From NCBI RefSeq assembly GCF_000613885.1, contig NZ_BAJV01000001.1, positions 186,001 through 250,000 on the forward strand: a stretch of DNA of 64,000 nt, given 5' to 3'. Both the position numbers and the translations under genes were made by a program. Shown here one piece after another: positions 38,400-47,502 of the stretch. The stretch comes from Asaia prunellae JCM 25354. Its GTDB lineage: Bacteria; Pseudomonadota; Alphaproteobacteria; Acetobacterales; Acetobacteraceae. A model generated the notes under the pieces. The model did no database searches. It was not told the origin of the DNA and was given only the letters and a program-made list of their open reading frames with translations. Positions within the stretch are counted from its first letter, which is position 1; every line of letters starts with the position of its first letter.

Positions 38400-39365
38400 G
38401 TGAGTAAAATAATTTTCCTTAACCCTTTTAGTCCTACAGCCATTTCAGGTGGCATTAAAGTAACCTATCAGCACGCAGCCATTCTTGCAGAACTTGGCCA
38501 TGATGTGTCGATTTTTCAGCCAGCAGGGAAATCTGAGTGGCTTGAGATTTCCGATCGAATCACATTTTGTAGTGATATTGTATCGGATGAACGGACTCTT
38601 CTGGTCTACCCCGAGACCTTGAACGGCTTCATGCTTGATCTCGCCCGCGCTCCGCTCCCGGGTACCAAAGTGATGTTCTGTCAGAACCAGTTTTACCTTT
38701 ACAGTTTCAGGCTGCCTGGAGAGGATCTTCTGGGGATGGGATTCAAACATTTTATCGTACCCGGCCATGAAACAGCCAGATCCCTCGCCTCCGTACTCAG
38801 ATTACCCAATATCCATGTCATTCCGAACTCGATTGATCCCGAGCTCTTTTACCCACGCCCCAAGCAGCTATGTATTGCGACGAACCCTAGCAAATGGCCT
38901 GCTCAGAAAGGCAACTCCGCCATAGCAGAGCTTCTCGGTTCCATGCTGCATCTCAAATATCCCCACACGAAGGATATTCCCTGGATTCCGCTCGAAAATC
39001 TGGCACAGCACGATGTCGCCCAAATCATGGGTGTAGCCAGCATCTTCCTGGCCTTGTCGCGTCAGGAAGCGGCTCCTTTGACACCACTGGAAGCCATGGC
39101 TTCGCGCTGTGCTCTGGTCGGTTTCCATGGCACAGGTGGCATCGATTACGCGACACCGTATAACGGGCACTGGTTTTCCCCAGAGCAATGCGAGGAAATC
39201 GTTGACTGCATCGCATCGCTTATCTTTGAGATCTCTCATGGTGCACCACGCGTTGACAGAATGCTTGACGAAGCAGAAAAGACTGCCAGAAAATATTCTG
39301 TCAGTGCCACATATCAGGCTATAGTCCAGGTTTATGGCGAGATCCTCGCACCATTGGCTGCCTAG
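38400..39365 (+). CDS. Glycosyltransferase, GT4-like
   Basis: 321 residues from GTG. The N-terminus FLNPFSPTAISGGIKVTYQHAAILAELGHDV is a GT-B donor-fold start with the GG(I/V)K turn. NIHVIPNSIDPELFYP and LSRQEAAPLTPLEAMASRCALVGF are the classic GT4 nucleotide-sugar-binding stretches with the E-x7-E motif. It is the first gene of a plus-strand run with two O-heptosyltransferases, 35 bases ahead of the first. It may extend the glycan they place on the Hint-protein repeats. The sugar is unknown. Confidence 0.83.
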   Translation: MSKIIFLNPFSPTAISGGIKVTYQHAAILAELGHDVSIFQPAGKSEWLEISDRITFCSDIVSDERTLLVYPETLNGFMLDLARAPLPGTKVMFCQNQFYLYSFRLPGEDLLGMGFKHFIVPGHETARSLASVLRLPNIHVIPNSIDPELFYPRPKQLCIATNPSKWPAQKGNSAIAELLGSMLHLKYPHTKDIPWIPLENLAQHDVAQIMGVASIFLALSRQEAAPLTPLEAMASRCALVGFHGTGGIDYATPYNGHWFSPEQCEEIVDCIASLIFEISHGAPRVDRMLDEAEKTARKYSVSATYQAIVQVYGEILAPLAA

Positions 39366-39400
39366 GATTTTTACAGAGTAAACATCAAGGGCAGTTACCT

Positions 39401-40552
39401 ATGGACAGCATGCCGAGCCAAATTGGCCCTGAAGGAATCAGATATGATTTTCAAGATGGTTGCCGTGTCAGCCTTCCTGAAGGACAGTGGCATCTGGAGA
39501 TCAAGGATCTGCTCACCCAGACAGTGCTTTTCTCCGACAACAGCACCGGCGGACTTGTTACAAGCACCAAAAGATATTTTATTCCGTTCTCGATCAAGGT
39601 GAGCCGCGCCGGGCGAGTTATTTTCAATCATATCATGAATCTCCGCGATCAGGAGGTGTTGATTGACATGCATCTCGGTGGGATCGGCGATCATATTGCC
39701 TGGATGGGGCATGTTGAAGCTTTTGTGGAACGACATGGCTGCAATCTTACCTGCATCGTACGAACCGATATTGTCGAACTCTTCCGGGAAAAAAGCGATC
39801 TTATAACCATCACTGACAATCACGAGCTTTTCAGTCATCAATATTATGCCCGCTACAAGGTCCTGATCTTTTTCAACGACAATGACCGAAACTTTCAACC
39901 CACCGACTATCGACAGGTTGGGCTAGGCGTTATGGCTGCCTACATTCTTGGCCTTCCCCCTCAGGATCGACGCCCAACCATCAGAATTGCCGAGGGAGGC
40001 AGACCAATTCCTGAAGAATATGTCTGCATAGGCACCCAGGCAAGCGGGCATAACAAATACTGGAACAACCCGACAGGTTGGCTCAATCTGATCCCGTTTC
40101 TCAAAAAGCTTGGCTACCGGGTTATCTGCATTGATCGTGACCGCGTGACCGGCAGCAACACGATCTGGCATCATATTCCTCATGGAGTAGAGGATATGAC
40201 AGGCCAGATCCCGCTAACTGAACGCGCACGCTGGTTAACTCACGCGGCCTTTTTCATAGGTCTATCGAGCGGTCTTTCCTGGGTCGCCTGGGCTGCCGAG
40301 TGCCCTGTCATACTGATCAGTGGCTTTACGGAACCTTACAATGAGTTTGCAACACCTTATCGCGTGATCAACCGGAATGTCTGCAACGGATGTTCAAACG
40401 ACGTGACCCTGGAGTTCGAACGGTCAAACTATATGTGGTGTCCGCGTCATGCTGATACAGAGCGCGACTTCGAATGCACCAAGATGATCTCCTCACGCCA
40501 TGTCGAACAGACCATTGAACAGCTGATCGCAGATCAACAGGACTATGCCTAG
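39401..40552 (+). CDS. Autotransporter strand-loop-strand O-heptosyltransferase (TibC/Aah family)
   Basis: 383 residues. Family features are GIRYDFQDGCRVSLPEGQW near the N-terminus, the HLGGIGDHIAWMGHVEAF donor-fold loop and CIGTQASGHNKYWNNPTGW. The GLSSGLSWVAWA segment and the iron-binding cysteine set VCNGCSND and MWCPRHADTERDFECTKMIS are also there. Members add ADP-heptose or a related sugar to Ser residues in beta-helix repeats of AIDA/TibA-type passengers. The only repeat proteins of that kind here are the two divergent Hint proteins, the likely substrates. Confidence 0.9.
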   Translation: MDSMPSQIGPEGIRYDFQDGCRVSLPEGQWHLEIKDLLTQTVLFSDNSTGGLVTSTKRYFIPFSIKVSRAGRVIFNHIMNLRDQEVLIDMHLGGIGDHIAWMGHVEAFVERHGCNLTCIVRTDIVELFREKSDLITITDNHELFSHQYYARYKVLIFFNDNDRNFQPTDYRQVGLGVMAAYILGLPPQDRRPTIRIAEGGRPIPEEYVCIGTQASGHNKYWNNPTGWLNLIPFLKKLGYRVICIDRDRVTGSNTIWHHIPHGVEDMTGQIPLTERARWLTHAAFFIGLSSGLSWVAWAAECPVILISGFTEPYNEFATPYRVINRNVCNGCSNDVTLEFERSNYMWCPRHADTERDFECTKMISSRHVEQTIEQLIADQQDYA

Positions 40553-41888
40553 TATGAGCGATATCAATTCCATTATTGATTCGATTTTGAACTACGCTGG
40601 ACCGAACCAGACTGAATCATCTTCAACCCCACCTCCGTCTTCCGCCGTTGCCCTTGAAAGCTCTGCCCCGGTCTCTGCACAGTCAAACAGCAACAGCGCC
40701 TTTCCAGCCTCCCCGGACGTTCCGACACAGATCACTCCGACAGGCATTGCCTATGACTTCAATTTTGGCCCGCGTATCAGCCTTCCCGAGGGGCGCTGGC
40801 GGGTCAACCTGCTGGATCTGGATCGTGACGTGCATCTCTACAGAGCCGAGACCGGCGCCTGTATGATCGTCGGGTCGAAAAAATACTATATCCGTACACG
40901 GCTCGAAGTTCTTTCACTCGACACAAATGAAGTTGTTCTCGTGCATGATTACGATTGCCGCGATCAGAACGTAGCCATCCTTTTGCCCGGGGGTACGCTG
41001 GGCGATGCGATCGGATGGTTTTCATACGCGGTCAAGTTTCAGCAGCTTCATCAATGCCACCTGACCGTCGCCATGAACCCGGACGCGTGCAAACTCTTCG
41101 CCGGGCAGTATCCCGGCATCAGGTGTTGCACCTTCACGGAATATGAGGAAATCAAGCACCTCTCATATGCCACCTATCATATAGGTCTCTTTTTTAATGA
41201 CGAGGTCCATGACTGGCAGCCTTCTGATTTCCGTCTGGTCGGATTACATCGCACGGCTGCCTATATACTGGGTGTGAATCCTGCCGAAGTGCCTCCACGC
41301 ATGGTGCCATGGCCGGAGGCGAAACCGCCGATAGAAGGGCCGTATGTCGTTATAGCCACTCAGGCATCCAGCCAGTGCAAATACTGGAACAATCCTTACG
41401 GGTGGTCACGTGTGATTACCCATCTCAATCAGCTTGGTTACGAAGTTGTCTGCATCGACAAAAGCCCCGTGGGCGGGCACCGTAACAACTGGAATTATAT
41501 TCCGCACGGAACGCGTGATGAGACGGGAGATCGCCCGCTTGCCGAACGTGTACACTGGTTGCGCCACGCCACCTTCTTTATCGGCCTTTCAAGTGGCCTC
41601 TCCTGGTTAGCCTGGGCAGCGGGAACGCCTGTTGTCCTGATAAGCGGCTTTACCCACCCCTTGAATGAGTTCGAAACCCCCTACCGCGTATTTAATCCTC
41701 ATGTCTGCAATAGCTGCTGGCATGATGTTCGCACACCTTTTGATCACGGGAACGTCTTGTTCTGCCCACGACATGAAAATACTTCGAGGCAGTTCGAGTG
41801 CACCCGCCTGATCTCACCCGAACACGTCATCTCCTATTGCAACACTATACATCAGAGACAGCAATCGCTTCCCGCGATCGAAGAATAA
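40545..41888 (+). CDS. Second autotransporter strand-loop-strand O-heptosyltransferase
   Basis: 447 residues, with the same core as the gene before it: GIAYDFNFGPRISLPEGRW, LLPGGTLGDAIGWFSYAV, VIATQASSQCKYWNNPYGW, GLSSGLSWLAWA, and cysteines VCNSCWHD and LFCPRHENTSRQFECTRLIS. It differs by an N-terminal extension of about 60 residues rich in Ser, Pro and Ala. It overlaps the upstream gene; ATG 40545 lies inside its end and ATG 40554 just after the TAG, and neither has ideal ribosome-site spacing. Translation is probably coupled. Two paralogues may act on different repeats or form a hetero-oligomer. Confidence 0.88.
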   Translation: MPSMSDINSIIDSILNYAGPNQTESSSTPPPSSAVALESSAPVSAQSNSNSAFPASPDVPTQITPTGIAYDFNFGPRISLPEGRWRVNLLDLDRDVHLYRAETGACMIVGSKKYYIRTRLEVLSLDTNEVVLVHDYDCRDQNVAILLPGGTLGDAIGWFSYAVKFQQLHQCHLTVAMNPDACKLFAGQYPGIRCCTFTEYEEIKHLSYATYHIGLFFNDEVHDWQPSDFRLVGLHRTAAYILGVNPAEVPPRMVPWPEAKPPIEGPYVVIATQASSQCKYWNNPYGWSRVITHLNQLGYEVVCIDKSPVGGHRNNWNYIPHGTRDETGDRPLAERVHWLRHATFFIGLSSGLSWLAWAAGTPVVLISGFTHPLNEFETPYRVFNPHVCNSCWHDVRTPFDHGNVLFCPRHENTSRQFECTRLISPEHVISYCNTIHQRQQSLPAIEE

Positions 41889-41926
41889 TTCCTCTCCCCA
41901 GATTTCAGATAAACGGATATTATCGA

Positions 41927-43669
41927 ATGTACGAAGAAAATCAGCTGCTCATCGACGCGCAGGCGTGGAAAGAGAGAAGTCTGATCGAATTACTTTACTT
42001 CAGAAGAATAACAAAAGGTGAAGATCCGATCTTTCTTTTCCTTGGAGATGGTGAAAACGTTACCGAAACACTGAGTGCGGAAACATTACATCGACAGGCC
42101 TCACGCGCCGGCGCTCATCTTGCACGTACACTCGAACGTAATTCGCGTATCGTCCTGCTGTTCGAGAACGGTCTGGATTATATTATTGCTTTTTTTGCGT
42201 GCCTCTATGCAGGGCATGTTCCTGTATCCGGGATCTATCCGAGTTCGATCGGCGCGAGAGAGCGTTTTGCTTTCGTATTGCAGGACTGTCAGGGACAGGC
42301 CGTGCTTGGTAAGAAGGAAACGCTCCAGCTTTTCCATTTTGATGCTGGTCTGGAACAGCCTGTCAAATGGATCCCCCTGGAGAGCGCACTAAAATCGTCA
42401 CGTGAAATTGAGCCGATTCCGGCACTTTCGGAATCTCTAGCTCTCATACAATACACTTCAGGATCGACAGAGACTCCGAAAGGAGTCGGATTATCGCATA
42501 GAAATATCTGTCACAATATTTATATTCAGCTCATTTCCTATCAATATCAGGATACCGGATTAATCTGGCTTCCTTTCACTCATGACATGGGTCTTATTGG
42601 TGGTGTCTTACCTGCTCTCGCGGCCGGAAAGCCCTTCTACTTCATGTCTCCTGATAAATTTATCGAAAAGCCGTCTCGATGGCTTGATGCGATCAGTCGG
42701 TTTGGTGCGACACTCTCCGGCGGTCCGGATTTTGCCTATCGATATTGCGCTCGCCTTCCTCCCAACGAAATCTCACCGCACTGGGATTTGTCCCGTTGGA
42801 AGGTTGCATTTAACGGATCCGATAGTATCAACCCTGAAACACTCGACAATTTCTACAATGTTTTCAAGAACAACGGCTTCGTGAAAGAAGCTTTTTATTC
42901 CTGCTACGGCCTCGCTGAAAATGCCTTGCTCGTGACATCGGGTACCAAGGATCAAGGCATAAGACTGACATCCTTTGACCGCTTTTCGCTCAGCCAGGGG
43001 AAAGCGGTGGCTACATCGCAACATATCGAAAGCTCCACGACACTTCTCGCCAGTTGCGGCTTACCACACGAAGAACAGCATGTTCATATTGTGGATCCCG
43101 ATACAATGACTTTTCTTGCTGAGGATCTTGTTGGCGAAATCTGGGTCGACAGCCCCTGCGTCAGCATCGGTTATATAAATAACCCCCAGCGTAATGCCTA
43201 TAGTTTTATAGAAATCGATGGAAAAAGGTATCTGAGAACACAGGATCTAGGATTTCTACATGAAAAAGAACTTTATCATGTAGGCAGGTCGAGTGAAAAA
43301 TTTACGCATGAAGGCAATATCTATTATACAAATGATATCTCCCTCTCCCTGAGCAAGGCATTTGCAGGCGCGGTATGCCTGGTCGCGCCTCCATGCCTTC
43401 CCCAACGCAGATTACCCAGCCTGATTATAGAGTACGAAACGGCACCGGATCCCACGGGTCTGCGGGCACGCGTGTCCGAGACAATGAAACGCTATCGGAT
43501 TACGCAGTTTGCCTATTACGCCATCCGCAAAGGATTTGTTATCCGCACCCCAAGTGGCAAACTCCGAGCAGATCTCACACTTGACAATATCATGGCCGAG
43601 CAGTCGGCGATCTTGGTGTCGGGTGACACAGAATCACCCGTCGTCAGGGGCGCAAGCTCAATCATTTGA
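41927..43669 (+). CDS. Fatty-acyl-AMP ligase (FAAL)
   Basis: 580 residues of the FadD28/FadD32 type. P-loop LIQYTSGSTETPKGVGLSH, then LPFTHDMGLIGGVLPAL and the family stretch MSPDKFIEKPSRWLDAISRFGATLSGGPDFAYRYC. Then YSCYGLAENALLV, LRTQDLGFLHEKELYHVGR and the ending TPSGKLRAD with its lysine. FAALs activate fatty acids as acyl-AMP and pass them to an acyl carrier domain, normally of a PKS. ATG 41927 is taken; the frame further upstream overlaps the heptosyltransferase gene. The obvious acceptor is the MAS-like PKS on the other side of the Hint genes. Confidence 0.9.
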   Translation: MYEENQLLIDAQAWKERSLIELLYFRRITKGEDPIFLFLGDGENVTETLSAETLHRQASRAGAHLARTLERNSRIVLLFENGLDYIIAFFACLYAGHVPVSGIYPSSIGARERFAFVLQDCQGQAVLGKKETLQLFHFDAGLEQPVKWIPLESALKSSREIEPIPALSESLALIQYTSGSTETPKGVGLSHRNICHNIYIQLISYQYQDTGLIWLPFTHDMGLIGGVLPALAAGKPFYFMSPDKFIEKPSRWLDAISRFGATLSGGPDFAYRYCARLPPNEISPHWDLSRWKVAFNGSDSINPETLDNFYNVFKNNGFVKEAFYSCYGLAENALLVTSGTKDQGIRLTSFDRFSLSQGKAVATSQHIESSTTLLASCGLPHEEQHVHIVDPDTMTFLAEDLVGEIWVDSPCVSIGYINNPQRNAYSFIEIDGKRYLRTQDLGFLHEKELYHVGRSSEKFTHEGNIYYTNDISLSLSKAFAGAVCLVAPPCLPQRRLPSLIIEYETAPDPTGLRARVSETMKRYRITQFAYYAIRKGFVIRTPSGKLRADLTLDNIMAEQSAILVSGDTESPVVRGASSII

Positions 43670-43903
43670 TGGGCAGAACGACCTATGAGCAAGGCTAAAA
43701 TCCGCTTATCCGGCTCACATTATGGATATTGTCACAAGTTGGTCTTGTCCAAAGCGGCATCGGTCACGTATGCATGTCCCAAGAGGCCAGTGCTTGCCTC
43801 CGAAAAACCGCCAATCGATCACAAAACTTGTGATCTTTTCCTCTTTGTGACAACCTTGTTTCGATCAGGCTGCACCTTTTAAATTTCCAAAGGTATTCTG
43901 CAA

Positions 43904-44188
43904 ATGGCAGACAATAATTCAGACAAGATCCTGAACCAGATCGCACAGGGCATAGCGTCGCTTAATGCAGAATCAGCACCTATCATCTTTGCCGATAATG
44001 TGCCGGTCTACGGACATGTCGGGGGTATCATAACCGTTACCCTTGCTGCAGAACGTCCTCATGGCAACGAAATTGTAATTGCACCAACTGCGCATCTCAG
44101 ACTGACCCCCAAGGCAGCAAAGCTTCTGGCCGAGTCTATTTTGAAAGCTTTCGCAATGGGAGAGCGCAAGGAAGCTCCTGTCAACTGA
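43904..44188 (+). CDS. Small protein of unknown function
   Basis: 94 residues, no signal peptide or membrane segment. The sequence is compact and looks folded, with APIIFADNVPVYGHVGGIITVTLAA followed by LRLTPKAAKLLAESILKAF. It is faintly like DUF3467-type small proteins, but I cannot assign it. AAAGG lies about 11 bases upstream. It comes 234 bases after the FAAL on the same strand and is the last gene before a hairpin, so it may belong to that operon. Confidence 0.6.
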   Translation: MADNNSDKILNQIAQGIASLNAESAPIIFADNVPVYGHVGGIITVTLAAERPHGNEIVIAPTAHLRLTPKAAKLLAESILKAFAMGERKEAPVN

Positions 44189-44212
44189 GAAGAAATTGTT
44201 CTCGTGAACCGG

Positions 44213-44239
44213 ATCTCACCGTTCCCCTATCGGTGAGAT
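44213..44239. terminator. Hairpin between convergent small gene and Sel1 gene
   Basis: ATCTCACCG (44213-44221) pairs perfectly with CGGTGAGAT (44231-44239), nine-base loop. It overlaps the stop codon of the minus-strand Sel1 gene and ends the plus-strand FAAL run. Confidence 0.55.
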
Positions 44240-44760
44240 TCACCATCGATAGAGCTCCTCTCCCGTAACAAACCTGCAAGATTGATCCGGGCATCGTTAT
44301 CGCCAGCTGCCGCCCCTGCCTCGAAATAATGGCGGGCGTACTCGGTGTTTGCCGCAACAGCGCCACAGCCTTCCTCATGAAGCAGGCCAAGCATGTTGAA
44401 GGCCTTGCTGATACCACGACGAGCGGCTTCAACATACAAAGCATAGGCACCTGCCTTGTCCTGCAGTACGCCGTCTCCCTTCAGGAAGAGATCAGCCAGG
44501 TTGTAAAAGGCCCACCCCTCGCCACCCTCTGCTGCAGCCTCATACAAGGCCATTGCCGTTGCGACATCACGGGCCACACCCCAGCCGCGTTCATAAGCAC
44601 GTCCGAGCATATTGAGCGCCGTCGGATGACGAGACTGGGCCGCTCGAACAAAAAGACGATATGCCTGCTGAGGCGCGCCGACATCCAGATACCATTGGGC
44701 GAGGTAAAGCTCGGCCTTAAGACGTTCATCGAGAGGCGTTATGGAGACAGGAGATGACAT
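44227..44760 (-). CDS. Sel1-like repeat (TPR-type) protein
   Basis: 177 residues of consecutive ~36-residue helix-turn-helix repeats of the Sel1 type: ALNMLGRAYERGWGVARDVATAMALYEAAAEGG, AFYNLADLFLKGDGVLQDKAGAYALYVEAARRG and AFNMLGLLHEEGCG can be aligned. No signal peptide, so probably a cytoplasmic scaffold. It lies 149 bases downstream of the TonB-dependent receptor on the same strand, a pairing that suggests an iron-uptake accessory role; that is inference. Confidence 0.82.
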   Translation of the reverse strand: MSSPVSITPLDERLKAELYLAQWYLDVGAPQQAYRLFVRAAQSRHPTALNMLGRAYERGWGVARDVATAMALYEAAAEGGEGWAFYNLADLFLKGDGVLQDKAGAYALYVEAARRGISKAFNMLGLLHEEGCGAVAANTEYARHYFEAGAAAGDNDARINLAGLLRERSSIDGESHR

Positions 44761-44877
44761 TGGCCACGAGGATCTGTGATCAGGGATGATTCCGGCCCCT
44801 CAGACCCGGGTGCAGAGCCTGAGAGGAGCAGAGCAGCAATACGGGTAGGAAGCCTTTTTTCCTGCCCGCATCGTGCA

Positions 44878-44903
44878 GAGGCTCGTCAAGAAAATCGAGC
44901 CTC
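44878..44903 (-). terminator. Hairpin just after the TonB-receptor stop
   Basis: GAGGCTCG (44878-44885) pairs with CGAGCCTC (44896-44903), ten-base loop, five bases past the receptor stop on the minus strand. No U run follows; a second imperfect stem lies at about 44842-44870. Confidence 0.45.
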
Positions 44904-44908
44904 GTGCC

Positions 44909-47236
44909 TCAGAAACGTAATCCTACAGACCCTAGGAACGTACGACCTGAGAGAGGAACGGCACGGGATGCAGAAAAAGCGGAAGCATAGTTGAGATGAT
45001 TGGTCAGGTTATTCGCATTGAACTGAACATGATAGCGCTCATAATCATAGGAGAGCATGGCATTGAGCGAAACGTTGTCAGGCATGCGCCCCGTATTGGC
45101 TTCATTGGACCAGTAGCCCGAAGAATACTGTACGCCACCGCCCGCCTGTAGCTTGCCCTGATTGGGCTTCAGAACGAGGCTTGACACATTATAAGTGCTC
45201 CACACCGACAAACTGTTATTGGGCAGCTGCGGCGCCTTGTTGTTCCTGTAATTGGTGCTATGCGTCACCTTGCCGCCCATATAGGAATAGGAAGCATAAA
45301 TCTCCCAGTCGTTGGTGATCTTGCCCGTTGCGCTTACTTCAAGGCCACGGATACGCCTGCCTGAACCTGCATCCTGGAACCCTGTAATAATCTGGCCAAA
45401 ATCGTCATAGGTGAACGAATTGTTCTGTTCGATCTGGAAGATCGCAGCCGTGACACCCAGCTTCTTGTTCAGGAAATCGGCCTTGCCGCCGAGTTCATAG
45501 AGATCGCTGCGCTGAGGTTTCATGTCGCGACCATTTATAGCCACATCTCCGATATTGATGGATGTTGCTGTCTGGGAAGAAACATCGGTGCCGACCGGCT
45601 TGTAGGACTGGGCAAAGGTAAAGTAGAAAGTCGCGTTCTCGAACGGCTCGTACATGAGACTGGCAGACGGGCTGAACTTGTTCGTATTCTGCTTCTGCAC
45701 GCCCTGAGTCGCAGCTGCGGCACTCCAGTAGGTCGAACGGTAGCTGTCCCAACGCACTGTACCATAAACCGAAAGCTGCTTGGTCAGATTGATCTTGTCA
45801 GCGAGGAAAAGACCCAGATCCCGGAAATCGGACGTGCGGCCGCCTGTTGACGGATAGGTAATCTGCGTACCGGGATATTCAAATTGTGGCGTACGTATGA
45901 GCTGAGTGTTCGAACGATTGATATATGTGCCGTAAACACGATTGTCCTTGGTATAGTTGATATCGACACCAGCCCGCAAATCGTGACGCAAGAACCCTGT
46001 CTTGAATTTCGAATGTCCCATAGTAACGTTCTGAACACCCCAGCCAGCCTGATCATAGGCCATACCGCCGCCAGCACCGTAAGCCAGAGCAGGATTGCGG
46101 CCGGCGAGAAATGCTGTTGCACATGCTCCTGAACAGGCAGCTGGCGTCGTGGCAGCAAAATCACGCGTATAATGCGAGTAACGCGTATCGTTGGAGAGCG
46201 TGAGCCACTTTGCTATCTGTGATGAGAATTTTGAAGTGACCATATGAACGTTGCCACTGTCACGATCGAAATTACGTGAGTAATTTGTATCACGAGCGAG
46301 GCCACGTTCGGTAATCGGCCGGAAAGTCGTGCCGGTCTGGATCATCGATACGCCATAATCCGGGCGACCACGGCTACCGAGCCACTGGTAATTCAGATGC
46401 CAGGTGTTTTTTGTACCCAGACCCACCCCGAGGTCTGCTGCAGCACCGTAACGGTCGGTACGCACATTATTGCGATCCGCCATCATCTGCTTGTTGTACA
46501 TCCCGTTCACACGCAGCGCCGTATGGGAATTGATCTCATAATTGGCATCAGCCGAGCCGCGATAAAGCATCCCGCTGCCGAAAGACTGGTCAGCCCCGAA
46601 TGATTTTCCCAGATGGGCTTTCTTGAGTGTCTGGTTGATCACACCACCCACATTGCCTGCACCAAAATACTGGCCAGATGGACCTTTGACGACTTCGACG
46701 CTTTCCGTGTTATAAACGTCACGCACGTAATTGCCGAAATCACGCAGTCCATCTTCGTAGATATCGCCACGAGCCTGCTGACCACGGATACGGAACTGGT
46801 CGCCATTCATGCCACCATTTCCCTCACCGGCAGACATGGTGATGCCCGGAACGTTCGACAAAGCCTGATCGAGAGTGAAAATACGCTGCTCTTCAATAAG
46901 CTGCTTTGGAACAACACTGATCGTCTGGGGAGTTTCACGCACTGTGGCTGGCATGCGGCCAATATCAAGCGACGTCGTGTTGGTGTTCATCGTGTTGATC
47001 GGAGTGGCACCGCGCACTTTTACAGCTGGAAGCTGCATGGCGGTATTTTCGGTCGATTTTGCCTCGCTTGAGGCATTATTCTGCGCTTCGGCTTCTTCAA
47101 CGCCACCAAAACCAACTCCGGCAGTCAATGCCAGAAGAAGAAGACGTTTCTGTTTCCTCAGTGCCTCACGAGGTGAGGATAATAAATCACCATAAGATGA
47201 TCGATCAGCAAAACGGAATCCGCAATCTTCTGGCAT
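44909..47236 (-). CDS. TonB-dependent siderophore receptor
   Basis: About 775 residues. A long N-terminus contains a hydrophobic leader (LLLLALTAGVGFGG), then the plug domain (ETPQTISVVPKQLIEEQRIFTLDQALSNVPG, RIRGQQARGDIYEDGLRDFG, VEVVKGPSGQYFGAGNVGG) and a 22-strand barrel ending in the aromatic GSVGLRF. The pattern is that of ferric-siderophore receptors of the FhuA/FpvA class. The frame also allows a GTG start at 47248; ATG 47236 is used here. No Fur site was recognised in the upstream gap. It would be energised by an ExbB-ExbD-TonB system such as the one at 62.6 kb. Confidence 0.92.
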   Translation of the reverse strand: MPEDCGFRFADRSSYGDLLSSPREALRKQKRLLLLALTAGVGFGGVEEAEAQNNASSEAKSTENTAMQLPAVKVRGATPINTMNTNTTSLDIGRMPATVRETPQTISVVPKQLIEEQRIFTLDQALSNVPGITMSAGEGNGGMNGDQFRIRGQQARGDIYEDGLRDFGNYVRDVYNTESVEVVKGPSGQYFGAGNVGGVINQTLKKAHLGKSFGADQSFGSGMLYRGSADANYEINSHTALRVNGMYNKQMMADRNNVRTDRYGAAADLGVGLGTKNTWHLNYQWLGSRGRPDYGVSMIQTGTTFRPITERGLARDTNYSRNFDRDSGNVHMVTSKFSSQIAKWLTLSNDTRYSHYTRDFAATTPAACSGACATAFLAGRNPALAYGAGGGMAYDQAGWGVQNVTMGHSKFKTGFLRHDLRAGVDINYTKDNRVYGTYINRSNTQLIRTPQFEYPGTQITYPSTGGRTSDFRDLGLFLADKINLTKQLSVYGTVRWDSYRSTYWSAAAATQGVQKQNTNKFSPSASLMYEPFENATFYFTFAQSYKPVGTDVSSQTATSINIGDVAINGRDMKPQRSDLYELGGKADFLNKKLGVTAAIFQIEQNNSFTYDDFGQIITGFQDAGSGRRIRGLEVSATGKITNDWEIYASYSYMGGKVTHSTNYRNNKAPQLPNNSLSVWSTYNVSSLVLKPNQGKLQAGGGVQYSSGYWSNEANTGRMPDNVSLNAMLSYDYERYHVQFNANNLTNHLNYASAFSASRAVPLSGRTFLGSVGLRF

Positions 47237-47502
47237 AGATTTCACCACTTAACCGGTTTCGAATCAGATAACACCAAACAGAGACTTTGACATATTTTGT
47301 AATTATTTCTCTTCCGACCTCAGTAAGGACAAGAAGACAAACTATTACATGCAAATCCGCTGTCCTGTCTTCGCCGGCGGTGTTACCGCCATGTTACGAG
47401 AAGATGCAAATGATTCTTAAGATCTTTCTTAACTCTTCCAATGTTGTGCCTTTTCGGTCACGCACACAACGTGACCCCTTATGCTTGCGCCGACATTCAG
47501 GA

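Noticed and set aside
43685-43882. 65-codon plus-strand open frame after the FAAL
   Set aside because: No ribosome site, no domain, unbalanced composition; likely spacer.
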